Of a stretch of 64,000 nucleotides of DNA, positions 1 to 8,459 are shown in pieces (position 1 is the stretch's first letter; each line of letters opens with the position of its first letter). A model generated the notes under the pieces. It saw only the letters and a program-made list of their open reading frames with translations. It did not search any database and had not been told where the DNA came from. The position numbers and the translations under genes are program-made. This DNA comes from JAGXFP01 sp039714535 (GTDB lineage: Bacteria; Desulfobacterota; Desulfobulbia; Desulfobulbales; JAGXFP01), in contig JBDLJC010000014.1 in the NCBI GenBank assembly GCA_039714535.1, positions 10,611 through 74,610 on the forward strand. The letters are read 5' to 3'.

Positions 1-577
1 CCTCCAATTCTGCCTCAGTTTCAACGGCAGGCTCTGCGGCAACCTTCTCCTGGGTCGGTTCCTTGCCTTCATCTGGCTCGGCAACGGTCTCCACAACGGT
101 CTCAGCCTTTTCTTCAGCCACCTCTGGCGAAGTTTCAAAGGCAGCAGAGACCTCCTCTTCTTTCACTTCAGCTACCGGCCTCTCAACTTTTTCGGCCACG
201 GCAGGTTCTTCGGCGGTAGCTACCACCTCTGCTTTCTCCTTGACGACCTTGGTCTTAGGAGTCGGCTTCGTCTCCGGTGCGACCTCTTCTGCCGGTGGTT
301 GCTCAACGACCTCCTCTTCGACAGCAATAGGCTCTTTCACCTCGACCTTTTTGGTCCGCCGCCTGATAATAGTAGTTTTACCCTTGCCCTGAATTCTGGT
401 CCGCTTCGTCTCGGTCTTGATCAGACCAAGTTTTTGGCGTACTTCTTCGGCATCAGCCTCATCAATTGATGAGCTATGGGATTTCACATCGTAGCCCATA
501 TCTATGAGCTTTTCCGCCAGTTCCTTACCTTCGATCCCAGCTTCTTTAGCCAATGTGTAAACTCTGACCTTCGCCAT
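1..577 (-). CDS. infB: Translation initiation factor IF-2, N-terminal part (cut by window edge)
   Basis: The reading frame starts at the ATG at 577-575 and runs off the left edge, giving about 192 residues. The first 50 residues (MAKVRVYTLAKEAG, then LIDMGYDVKSHSSSI) are the IF2_N domain. They are followed by a long Lys/Glu/Ala/Val-rich linker typical of bacterial IF-2. The GTPase core lies outside the window. IF-2 is the cytoplasmic GTPase that brings initiator tRNA to the 30S subunit. It is the last visible gene of the rimP-nusA-ylxR-infB run, about 90 bp after ylxR, the order conserved in many bacteria. The linker is low complexity and says nothing specific. Identification is firm; length and C-terminus cannot be judged. 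Confidence 0.93.
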   Translation of the reverse strand, partial: MAKVRVYTLAKEAGIEGKELAEKLIDMGYDVKSHSSSIDEADAEEVRQKLGLIKTETKRTRIQGKGKTTIIRRRTKKVEVKEPIAVEEEVVEQPPAEEVAPETKPTPKTKVVKEKAEVVATAEEPAVAEKVERPVAEVKEEEVSAAFETSPEVAEEKAETVVETVAEPDEGKEPTQEKVAAEPAVETEAELE

Positions 578-668
578 TACTCACTCCTGAACTATCACAA
601 CCTGTTTATCAGCATCTTCCATCAAGACGATAACAAAATTGTCAGGTTAAGCATTCTTTATGCAAAAA

Positions 669-977
669 TTAATTAGAACAGCCAGCAATATCCAACCGGC
701 ACTCATCAACCAGATGAAGAACAGAACTGCAGTCAATCTTCGTAATTCGCAAGGCCCGCAAAAGCTTGCCTTTTTTCTTCATAAAAACCGACAGGCATTT
801 GTAATCAGGGCAGCAATATGCGCCCCGGCCCGGTAAACAGCTTTGCTGGTCAACCACCACAAGCCCGTCCCGATCAGCAACAAAACGAAGCATCTTTTTC
901 TTCAAAAGCTTCGCCCCGCAACCAAGACAGGTCCGAACAGGCCCTTCGCCCTGCTCAGGAAGCAACTTCCTCTTCAT
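669..977 (-). CDS. ylxR: YlxR family (DUF448) RNA-binding protein
   Basis: About 102 residues starting at the ATG at 977 (MKRKLLPEQGEG). An in-frame upstream start would lie deep inside nusA, so I prefer 977, which overlaps the nusA 3' end by 23 bp. The family signatures are visible: PVRTCLGCG near the N-terminus and LPGRGAYCC in the middle, with a basic patch (KLLKKKMLRF). YlxR proteins are small cytoplasmic nucleic-acid-binding proteins almost always encoded between nusA and infB, as here. A role in RNA metabolism or transcription control is known only in outline. The C-terminal third is poorly conserved. Overlap with nusA suggests translational coupling. Confidence 0.88.
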   Translation of the reverse strand: MKRKLLPEQGEGPVRTCLGCGAKLLKKKMLRFVADRDGLVVVDQQSCLPGRGAYCCPDYKCLSVFMKKKGKLLRALRITKIDCSSVLHLVDECRLDIAGCSN

Positions 978-2418
978 CGCTAGAAGCCGCAGTAACCACA
1001 TCCTGAAGCAATGCAATCAATTGATCTTTAGTCTTTTTACTGACCCCGGTGATTCCGGCGTCAGCACACATTTCACGAAGATCAGCGTTGGATTTCCCGG
1101 ACAAGTCCGCGGTTACAGCTTCACCAGCCTCAACACTCTCAGCCGGAGTCTCTTCACTGTCACCTTCGGCTTCTTCTCGGACCGGAGGCGGGACTTTCGC
1201 GGCCGCTTCAATAAGCGCTGCCGCCGTCTCCTCACTAAACAGCTCAAGCTCCAGCAATTGGCCAACACTGCTCTCCGCCAGGTCAACACAGGATGTCATG
1301 TCGGCATCATAGAGTTGTTCGGCCAGCTTATCGTTCACGCCCTCTACCGCCAGCAGTGACTGGTAACCATCTTCCATAAATCTGGCATATTTTTGCTCGC
1401 TCTTGACATCTATATTCCAGCCGAGCAGTTTGGAAGCCAGCCTGACATTCTGACCCTGACGGCCAATGGCAAGAGACAACTGGTCATCCGGCGCCACCAC
1501 GAGGAGCGTTTTGCGGGCCTCATCAACCACCACCATGGAAACCTGGGCCGGGGCCAAGGCATTAGAAACAAAACGGGCTGGATCAGGACTCCACGGAACT
1601 ATATCTATTTTTTCGCCCTGAAGTTCCTGAACCACATTCTGGACCCTGGAACCCTTCATCCCTACACAGGCACCAACCGGATCGACATCTGATTCGGAGG
1701 AAGAAACCGCAATCTTGGCCCTTGAGCCCGGCTCCCGAACGACCCCCATTATGGTAACCACGCCCTCGTCTATCTCGGGCACTTCTTCGGTGAAAAGTTG
1801 GGCCAGGAAATTATCATCCGTCCGGCTCAAGACCAGGGGCGACTCTCTGGTGGTTTGCCTGACTTCCAGCAAATAGGCCCGGATCCTGTCACCAGGTCGG
1901 TAAGACCTTCTGGGCATCTGCTGCCGCGCCGGGATCACAGCATCGGTGCGACCAAGATTAACGATGATATTGCCCCGCTCAAAGCGCTGGACAATACCAT
2001 TAACAATCTCACCCTCACGACTCTTGTACATCTCGTAAACGACATCGCTCTCGGCATCCTTCATCTTTTGAATGATGACCTGTTTGGCAGATTGGGCGGC
2101 AACACGACCCAGATCACCGACATCGTCCATCTTTGAACCGATATCATCGCCAAGCTCAACCTCAGGATCCAGAGCTACGGCCTCATCAAGAGAGATCTCG
2201 GTATGATCATCTGCAACCTCTTCAACCACGGTCCGAAACTGGAATAGTTCTATCTCGCCAAGTTCTTCGCTGTACCTGACTTCCATATCACGCTTCAGGC
2301 CGAATTTTTTCTTGGCCGCCTGCATAACCGCTTCTTCCAAACTTTCAATGAGCAGGTCTTTATCAATACCCTTGTCCCTGCTGACCTGGTCAACAATTCT
2401 GCTCAACTCAGAAAACAT
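955..2418 (-). CDS. nusA: Transcription elongation/termination factor NusA
   Basis: 487 residues. Domain order: N-terminal RNA-polymerase-binding domain (about 1-125), S1 domain (about 132-200, GEIVNGIVQRFERG), two KH domains (about 200-345, including VGACVGMKGSRVQ and AIGRQGQNVRLASKL), one helix-hairpin-helix-like module (about 355-410), an acidic linker, and a short C-terminal segment around 440-475 (LREMCADAGITGVSKKTKDQ). NusA binds RNA polymerase and nascent RNA and modulates pausing, termination and antitermination. The C-terminal segment resembles the Rho N-terminal/SAP-like helix-extended-loop-helix fold rather than a second AR repeat, which is unusual. The gene sits 72 bp downstream of rimP and overlaps ylxR. 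Core identification is certain; the C-terminal domain call is by eye. Confidence 0.97.
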   Translation of the reverse strand: MFSELSRIVDQVSRDKGIDKDLLIESLEEAVMQAAKKKFGLKRDMEVRYSEELGEIELFQFRTVVEEVADDHTEISLDEAVALDPEVELGDDIGSKMDDVGDLGRVAAQSAKQVIIQKMKDAESDVVYEMYKSREGEIVNGIVQRFERGNIIVNLGRTDAVIPARQQMPRRSYRPGDRIRAYLLEVRQTTRESPLVLSRTDDNFLAQLFTEEVPEIDEGVVTIMGVVREPGSRAKIAVSSSESDVDPVGACVGMKGSRVQNVVQELQGEKIDIVPWSPDPARFVSNALAPAQVSMVVVDEARKTLLVVAPDDQLSLAIGRQGQNVRLASKLLGWNIDVKSEQKYARFMEDGYQSLLAVEGVNDKLAEQLYDADMTSCVDLAESSVGQLLELELFSEETAAALIEAAAKVPPPVREEAEGDSEETPAESVEAGEAVTADLSGKSNADLREMCADAGITGVSKKTKDQLIALLQDVVTAASSDEEEVAS

Positions 2419-2490
2419 AAGCTAATCTCCACAAAAACGTTTGCCATTCCGGATAAACCCCTGCCGGAGATGCCACCACTATATCGAGGT

Positions 2491-2961
2491 TCAAAATTCA
2501 ATTACAAGTTTTGCTTTTTTTATCGACGCAAAGGGAACAAGCTTTTTATCACCAGCCACCTCAATAGCAACCTTGCCGTTATCAATTTCACCAATCAGGC
2601 CAACCAGTGAGTCGGGAGCATCCAAAAGAACGATCCTGACTTTCTTGCCCTTAAATATGACAAAATCCCGCTCGGTCTTCAACCGCCAATCCAAACCAGG
2701 GGAAGTGACTTCTAAATTATAAGCCACATCTATCCGGTCTTCCACTTCCAATAGATGACCAAGCTCACGACTGACCTTGGCACAATCGTCAATTATTATG
2801 CCTGATTCTTTGTATATCACAATCCTCAAAATCTGACCATGTTGCTCGCGCCTGAACTGCACATCGACCAGTTCATAACCAAAATCATCGAGCACCGGGC
2901 CAACCAAAGTACGAACCTCCCTGACAACCGGATCTTGATTCTCTTTGCCAAAATCAGACAT
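2491..2961 (-). CDS. rimP: Ribosome maturation factor RimP
   Basis: 156 residues, normal for the family. The N-terminal domain carries the typical LVGPVLDDFGYELVDVQF stretch, followed by GQILRIVIYKESGIIIDDC and the VSRELGHLLEVEDRI segment. The EVTSPGLDWRLKTERDF signature and an SH3-like C-terminal domain follow. RimP acts in the cytoplasm in 30S subunit maturation. It is the first protein gene of the nusA-infB run. The ATG at 2961 is preceded by a run of ten U and an intrinsic terminator hairpin, and no Shine-Dalgarno sequence is seen. No alternative start fits the family better. Expression therefore probably depends on read-through from the tRNA-Gly promoter or on an unseen promoter. Confidence 0.93.
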   Translation of the reverse strand: MSDFGKENQDPVVREVRTLVGPVLDDFGYELVDVQFRREQHGQILRIVIYKESGIIIDDCAKVSRELGHLLEVEDRIDVAYNLEVTSPGLDWRLKTERDFVIFKGKKVRIVLLDAPDSLVGLIGEIDNGKVAIEVAGDKKLVPFASIKKAKLVIEF

Positions 2962-2965
2962 ATAT

Positions 2966-2992
2966 AAAAAAAAAAGCGGGCAACCAGCCCAC
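2966..2992 (-). terminator. Intrinsic terminator between tRNA-Gly and rimP
   Basis: On the minus strand a 6-bp stem (GTGGGC/GCCCGC, one G-U pair, loop TGGTT) is followed at once by ten T. It lies downstream of tRNA-Gly and ends 4 bases before the rimP ATG. It would end the tRNA transcript and could limit read-through into rimP-nusA-infB. Confidence 0.65.
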
Positions 2993-3144
2993 TCTCCCTA
3001 GTAACAGAAAAAGATTTTCAAAAGGCCACGCAACAACACGCAACCAACATCGGCAACAGGCTAAATAAAGCCTGCCGTGGAAGTATACCTCATCCACAGC
3101 CCGGACGCTCTTAAACAGTCAAGGCTACCACTCCAGAAAAAAGC

Positions 3145-3220
3145 TGGAGCGGGAAACGGGATTCGAACCCGCGGCACCAAGCTTGGGAAGCTTGTACTCT
3201 ACCAACTGAGCTATTCCCGC
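3145..3220 (-). tRNA. tRNA-Gly (anticodon CCC), CCA encoded
   Basis: 76 bases with a full cloverleaf on the minus strand. The acceptor stem GCGGGAA pairs with TTCCCGC, the D-arm is GCTCAGTTGGTAGAGT, and the T-arm is CGGGTTCGAATCCCG. The anticodon stem CAAGC/GCTTG closes a 7-base loop TTCCCAA, giving anticodon CCC. The 3' CCA is encoded. It stands where E. coli has the metY tRNA, ahead of rimP-nusA-infB. Confidence 0.95.
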
Positions 3221-3231
3221 ATCAAGACGCC

Positions 3232-3259
3232 AATATACAGAATAATCCTGATATGTCAA
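3232..3259 (-). promoter_or_regulatory. sigma70-like promoter of tRNA-Gly
   Basis: Perfect -35 TTGACA (3259-3254), 16-bp spacer, and -10 TATATT (3237-3232), placed 11 bases upstream of the tRNA 5' end. It probably also drives read-through into rimP-nusA-ylxR-infB. Confidence 0.7.
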
Positions 3260-3454
3260 GGGAACATAAGGAGGCGGGCAAAGACAAGAGTAAGGCCCAT
3301 CACCCAAATATTAGCCAAGATTAGACCGCAAGAAGCAACAGGTAACGTGAACAGATTTCAGGGCAGAATACTCCTGGGTAAACTCCGCGCAAACAGCCAG
3401 AATGGTAGAGAGAAATCGAGGCAAAGATCGATGAGCCAAAAACTCGAAAGTTAG

Positions 3455-4876
3455 CTAGAGAATATTCCGGACTGCTGCGGCCGCGATCTTGAGCATAGTA
3501 TTGGGAGCAACACCCATGACAATGATGACTACCACCAGCAGAATACCGACAATCTTAACCAGTCCATCAACCTGGATCAGGTCTTGATTATCAGAATCAG
3601 AGCAATAGGCAACCCGGACCACCGCCAGATAATAATAGATGGCGATGGCCGTATTGATTGCCGCCATGATGACCAAAGTCAGATGACCGGCTTTTAAGAC
3701 GCCAGCCAGCAGCATGAATTTGCCGATAAAACCCACAAACGGCGGAATCCCGGCCAAGGCGAACATGGCAACCGCCAGAATAACTGCCAGCAGGGGCGCA
3801 CGCCGGGAGAGGCCGGCAAGATCATCGACCTGCAGGTTTTCTCCATCCTTGGCGACATTGCAAATCACCAGAAAAGCCGCCAGATTCATGACCAGATAAC
3901 CGATCACATAATAAATGGAAGTTGCATAGCCGGACTCCTTGAACAACAAAATACCGAACATAATGTAACCGGCGTGGGCAATAGCGGAAAAGCCCAGCAT
4001 CCTTTTCAGGTCTTTTTGGACAAGGGCCAAGAGGTTCCCGTAGAACATCGAGACCACCGCCAAGACACCTATCAGCGTGCCGACTGTTTGGCCTTCCGGC
4101 AGATACAACGCCGCCCCCCGAATGATCAGGGCCACTGCCACCAGTTTTGGCACCGAGGCAATAAAAGCGGTGGTTTCATTAGAAGCACCCTGATAAACAT
4201 CCGGCAACCAGAAATGAAAGGGGACCAGACCAAGTTTAAAGAAAAATCCGGCCAGAACCATGGTTATCCCTGCCACTGCCGCCGGTTGGGCACCAATGTT
4301 ATGCAGTTTCGGCAACAACTCAGCCAGATAGGTGGTCCCGGTCAGACCGAACAGATAGCTCATACCGAAAAGCATGATGCCGGTGGCCATAACCCCGAAG
4401 ATCACATATTTAGCCGCCGATTCCATCTGGATTCGAACACCCGACCGGTCGTCCCGCATCGGTACCAGCAGATAAAGAGCAAAGGAAGAAAGTTCCAAGG
4501 CCACAAAAAGGGACAGCAGTTCAACGCAGCTGACCACCATCATCAAACCAAGGGTGCTGAGCAGCAGAAACAGGTAGTATTCCGGCTTAACTTCTTCGTT
4601 GATAGCTTTAAGTTCCTTACCCAGAAGGACAACCACCCCAAAACCGGCAACAATCAGCAACTTGAAAAGCTGCGAGAACAAATCAATCTTGTAGGCCGAA
4701 TAGAAGAGTTCGCCTTCACCAAGGAAGGTAAACGAAGTCAGAATAACGGCCCCAACAGCGATCAAACCGGCCCAAAACCTAGCGGTCTTACCGTTGCCGT
4801 CCACAATAGAAACCAGGAACAGAACAAGACTTCCAACCAGCACCCACAATTCGGGGACAAACAACATGAGTTCCAT
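3455..4876 (-). CDS. nuoN: NADH-quinone oxidoreductase subunit N
   Basis: 473 residues, highly hydrophobic with about 14 predicted membrane helices, a proton-pumping subunit of complex I in the inner membrane. The antiporter-type key residues are visible: Glu in TM5 (LFVALELSSFALYLLVPMR), Lys in TM7 (GFFFKLGLVPFHFWLPDV), Lys in TM8 (SVPKLVAVALIIR) and Lys in TM12 (FVGFIGKFMLL). It is the last gene of the nuo run and the last of four antiporter-like subunits in it. A 228-bp gap separates it from nuoM, whereas the other nuo genes are nearly contiguous, so it may have extra regulation. Confidence 0.95.
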   Translation of the reverse strand: MELMLFVPELWVLVGSLVLFLVSIVDGNGKTARFWAGLIAVGAVILTSFTFLGEGELFYSAYKIDLFSQLFKLLIVAGFGVVVLLGKELKAINEEVKPEYYLFLLLSTLGLMMVVSCVELLSLFVALELSSFALYLLVPMRDDRSGVRIQMESAAKYVIFGVMATGIMLFGMSYLFGLTGTTYLAELLPKLHNIGAQPAAVAGITMVLAGFFFKLGLVPFHFWLPDVYQGASNETTAFIASVPKLVAVALIIRGAALYLPEGQTVGTLIGVLAVVSMFYGNLLALVQKDLKRMLGFSAIAHAGYIMFGILLFKESGYATSIYYVIGYLVMNLAAFLVICNVAKDGENLQVDDLAGLSRRAPLLAVILAVAMFALAGIPPFVGFIGKFMLLAGVLKAGHLTLVIMAAINTAIAIYYYLAVVRVAYCSDSDNQDLIQVDGLVKIVGILLVVVIIVMGVAPNTMLKIAAAAVRNIL

Positions 4877-5104
4877 TTTCCACCTTGTCGAATATTAATG
4901 GCTTCGAAAAAAATCGAAATCGTCTGACTTGACCAACGCTAAACTAAATATTTAAATGACACTGTCCGTCCGCCTCGCAGCTTTTCTAGTTCTCAGTTCC
5001 TTACTTGTCTGCGAGCCCGACAATATTTCTTCGCCCAGGACCAGAGTCAATGGTTCTAGAATGAAAACTACAGGAACGAAATTTTCCTAAAAGTTAAGCA
5101 AAAG

Positions 5105-6631
5105 CTACGGCAACACCAAACTAGCCATAGCTGTGGGAGTATCAATCGCAGTGCCCACCTGGGCGATCAAATGGCTGACACTGGTGTGCATCACCGCAAT
5201 AAAAGGTTCCGGCGACAATCCTATCCAGAAGACAAAAACCAGCAGCGGCGCCAAAGTAAGACACTCGCGCATATTCAGATCAAACAGCCCGGTATGGTTT
5301 GTATTGTCGGTTCCGCCCCAGACAACCTTCTGCAACATCCTGAGCATATAGGCCGCAGCCAATACCGCACCAGGAATAGCGCAGGCAGTTATTATCTTAT
5401 ATTTTGTAAAACCACCGACCAGAATCATAAACTCGCCAACAAAAGAATTAGTCCCGGGGAAAGCCAATGACGACAGGGAAAAGAAGGCCAGAAAAGTCAC
5501 ATACCAGGGCATTAATTTACCAACTCCGGCCGCATCGGCCAACTCCCGGCTATGGGTTCTCTCATAGATCATGCCAACACAGAGGAACAGGGCGCCGGTA
5601 GTAACGCCATGGTTGATCATCTGTAACAGAGCCCCTTCAATACCATTCTTGTTGAGGAGAAAGATCCCCAGGGTCACAAAACCCATATGCCCAACACTGG
5701 AATAGGCGATCAACTTCTTCATGTCATGCTGGGCCAGGGCCGTGAAGCCACCGTAGAGAATCCCTGCCACCGACAACCACAGAATATATGGCATAAAGGT
5801 GATGGTTGCCTCCGGGGTGATCGGCAGGCAGAAACGCAGGAAGCCGTAGGTGCCCATCTTCAACAGAATACTGGCCAGGATGACACTGCCGGCGGTGGGC
5901 GCCTCAACGTGGGCAGCCGGTAGCCAGGTATGGAAGGGAAACATCGGGACCTTGATCGCGAAGGCCAGAAAAAAGGCCAGAAAAACCAGGATCTGGAATA
6001 GATAAGAGTACTCCTGGCCCATCATCGCCGGAATACTAAAAGAACCGGTCTGGAGGTAGAGGGCGATAACAGCCACCAGCAACATGACCGAACCGGCCAG
6101 GGTATACAAGAAAAACTTGGTGGAGGCATAGACTTTACGCGGGCCGCCCCAGATCGCGATCATCAGGTACATCGGGATCAGCATGGCCTCCCAGAGGACA
6201 TAGAACAAAACGAAGTCGAGGGAAACAAAAACCCCGATCATCGAAGTCTCCATGATCAAGAGACAGACCATAAATTCCCGAACCCGCTTCTGGATGTAAG
6301 ACCAGGAGCCAAGCACACAAAGGGGCATGATCAGGGTGGTCATCAAGACCAACAACAGACTGATCCCGTCAATTCCAAGGGTATAATTAATGTCCCAGGC
6401 CGGAATCCAGGGATGGTGCTCGCCAAATTGATATTTGGCCGTAGTGGAATCAAAACCCAGATAGACCGGAATTGAACAGACCGCTGTCGCCAGCGTCACC
6501 ACCAGACTCCAGATCTTGGCAAAATTATCATTATTGAACAGGAGCAAGACCAACGCCCCGACTAAAGGCATAAAGATCAGTATGCTCAAGAAGGGTAAAA
6601 CCCCATCTTTTACTATCAGAAAATCATCCAT
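5105..6631 (-). CDS. nuoM: NADH-quinone oxidoreductase subunit M
   Basis: 508 residues, about 14 membrane helices, the NuoM-type antiporter-like subunit. Visible landmarks: TM5 Glu in FYVLWEAMLIPMYLMIAIWGG, TM7 Lys in AFAIKVPMFPFHTWLPAAH, TM8 Lys in SILLKMGTYGFLRF and TM12 Glu in NSFVGEFMILVGGF, the Glu being typical of NuoM where NuoL and NuoN have Lys. It lies 22 bp downstream of the NuoL-like gene. Nothing unusual was seen within it. Confidence 0.95.
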   Translation of the reverse strand: MDDFLIVKDGVLPFLSILIFMPLVGALVLLLFNNDNFAKIWSLVVTLATAVCSIPVYLGFDSTTAKYQFGEHHPWIPAWDINYTLGIDGISLLLVLMTTLIMPLCVLGSWSYIQKRVREFMVCLLIMETSMIGVFVSLDFVLFYVLWEAMLIPMYLMIAIWGGPRKVYASTKFFLYTLAGSVMLLVAVIALYLQTGSFSIPAMMGQEYSYLFQILVFLAFFLAFAIKVPMFPFHTWLPAAHVEAPTAGSVILASILLKMGTYGFLRFCLPITPEATITFMPYILWLSVAGILYGGFTALAQHDMKKLIAYSSVGHMGFVTLGIFLLNKNGIEGALLQMINHGVTTGALFLCVGMIYERTHSRELADAAGVGKLMPWYVTFLAFFSLSSLAFPGTNSFVGEFMILVGGFTKYKIITACAIPGAVLAAAYMLRMLQKVVWGGTDNTNHTGLFDLNMRECLTLAPLLVFVFWIGLSPEPFIAVMHTSVSHLIAQVGTAIDTPTAMASLVLP

Positions 6632-6653
6632 TTTTTTCCCCAGATGACTTGGT

Positions 6654-8459
6654 TTAATTCATCACGTAGACAATAAGAATAATCGCCACCACCGAAGCGG
6701 CAGACAAAAGACCGTTCTGCAGCCGACCGCTTTGCAACCTGCGTCCCGCGCTACCTACCGCTCTTACGCCCCTGGCAATACCGTCAACCACCCCGTCGAT
6801 CACATGCCAGTCGAACCATGACCAGAAACGCGAGATGCTCATTAAGGGGATAAGGCCAAGATAGCGATACCCCTCATTAACCCTGTTATCGAAATTCTGG
6901 ATCGGCTTGCTGGCCAACCACTGAAAACCACGACCACCGAAACGATAGAACCAATCCAAATCGATACTGATGGTCGGTTCCGGCGCCAGTTTTTTGATCA
7001 ATAAGAAAAAGCCCAGAGCCGTAAACAACAGGATCTGCAAGGCCTCGGATAGATGATAGGATCCGTAAACAACCTCTGCGTAATGGTGCGCTTCTTCCTG
7101 GAAGGGCAGCATGTTGTAGAGATATGGCAGGTAACAGCCGATAAAAATGCAGAAAAAAGCGGCAATGCCCATGGCCCACTGCATATTGGCTGGCGGATCG
7201 GCCGCCTTCTCCCAGGTTTCCTTGCTGCAGTTGTTCTTGCCGAACCAGATAAAATAAGGGACCTTCAGGCCGGTATGAAGAAAGGTACCGGCCGAGGCCA
7301 AGGTCAACAAAAAAGCGGCCCAATAGATGTGCTCTTCAAAGCCAGCGGCGACAATCATCGACTTACTGACAAAGCCGCTGAACAACGGAAAGGCGGAGAT
7401 AGACAGACCGCCGATCATCGTGAAGACAAAGGCCCTGGGCATTTTTTTATAGAGACCGCCCAGTTCGGTAAATTTGCTCTGACCGGTCATATAAAGGACT
7501 GACCCGCAACCCATAAACAGCAACCCCTTGTAGAGAATGTGGGCAAAGGCGTGGGCCACCGCTCCGTTGATAGCCATCGCGGTGCCGATCCCGACCCCGG
7601 CCACCATATAACCGACCTGGCTGATAATATGATAGGCCAACAGGCGGCGGCAGTCGTTTTCAAGGACCGCATAGACCACACCATAAAGTGCCATAAAAAC
7701 CCCGAGCGGCACCAAAATTTCCATGCCGGCACAGCTACGGGCCAGGGCATAAATAGCGGTCTTGGTGGTAAATGCACACATGAAAACAGCGCCGGTAACA
7801 GTAGCTTCGCCATAGGCGTCGGGCAGCCAGGCGTGGAGCGGTGGTACCGCGGCATTAAGGATAAAACCGATCATAATCAGGTAGGTGGCCATAGAAGGAT
7901 TGGCGACATCCTCAAGCAGATTGAAAGAGATATCGCCGCCGGTCGCCTGATAGCGAAGAACAATCCCGGCCAGCAGCACCAGGCCGCCGAAGGTATGGAC
8001 CAGCAGATAGCGATAACCGGTAGCCATTGACTTCGGCCCCCGCCGGAACCAGACCAGAAATACCGAGGCAAAGGCCATTACTTCCCAGAACAGAAAAAGA
8101 ACCAGATAATCACCGGCAAATATTGTACCGAGTGAGCCGGCCACATATAACCAGGCCGCGATATGCTGGGCATCCTCATCGACATGGAGACCATAAATAG
8201 TGCCGATCACACACATCAGAGTCATGATATAGGCAAAGACCTTGCTTAACTGATCAACTCGACCAAAGGTCAACTGCCAGTCGTCCATAAACTGCATGGT
8301 GGCATAAACGCCAGGTTCCATCAAATAAGTAAAGGCAAAGGCCAAGGCAGGCACCGCAACCAGGAAGATCTTCCGTAGCGGCCCCCGTTGGATAAAGGGC
8401 AAGATAAGGGCACCGAGAATCAGGACCAGGGCCGGGTGGACCCAGATACTACTTATCAT
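6654..8459 (-). CDS. NuoL/Mrp-type antiporter-like subunit of the Nuo complex
   Basis: 601 residues, proton_antipo_M family, multi-spanning inner-membrane protein. TM5 Glu (LFLFWEVMAFASVFLVWF), TM8 Lys (AFTTKTAIYALAR) and TM12 Lys (FSGFVSKSMIV) are present. The TM7 position that is Lys in NuoL/M/N is Asn here (GFILNAAVPPLHAWLPDA), which I recall as a trait of an Mrp-D-like subfamily. The C-terminal 100 residues (DWHVIDGVVDGIARG, then RRLQSGRLQNG and a final helix) resemble the end of NuoL, including its last anchoring helix. It probably fills the distal NuoL position of the membrane arm. The start overlaps the 83-residue upstream gene by 11 bp. Annotation pipelines may call it Na+/H+ antiporter subunit D. 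Confidence 0.85.
   Translation of the reverse strand: MISSIWVHPALVLILGALILPFIQRGPLRKIFLVAVPALAFAFTYLMEPGVYATMQFMDDWQLTFGRVDQLSKVFAYIMTLMCVIGTIYGLHVDEDAQHIAAWLYVAGSLGTIFAGDYLVLFLFWEVMAFASVFLVWFRRGPKSMATGYRYLLVHTFGGLVLLAGIVLRYQATGGDISFNLLEDVANPSMATYLIMIGFILNAAVPPLHAWLPDAYGEATVTGAVFMCAFTTKTAIYALARSCAGMEILVPLGVFMALYGVVYAVLENDCRRLLAYHIISQVGYMVAGVGIGTAMAINGAVAHAFAHILYKGLLFMGCGSVLYMTGQSKFTELGGLYKKMPRAFVFTMIGGLSISAFPLFSGFVSKSMIVAAGFEEHIYWAAFLLTLASAGTFLHTGLKVPYFIWFGKNNCSKETWEKAADPPANMQWAMGIAAFFCIFIGCYLPYLYNMLPFQEEAHHYAEVVYGSYHLSEALQILLFTALGFFLLIKKLAPEPTISIDLDWFYRFGGRGFQWLASKPIQNFDNRVNEGYRYLGLIPLMSISRFWSWFDWHVIDGVVDGIARGVRAVGSAGRRLQSGRLQNGLLSAASVVAIILIVYVMN

Noticed and set aside
3974..4927. 317-codon open frame on the plus strand opposite nuoN
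   Set aside because: The Gln/His/Lys-rich product is the antisense shadow of a GC-rich membrane-protein gene; nuoN has full family motifs.
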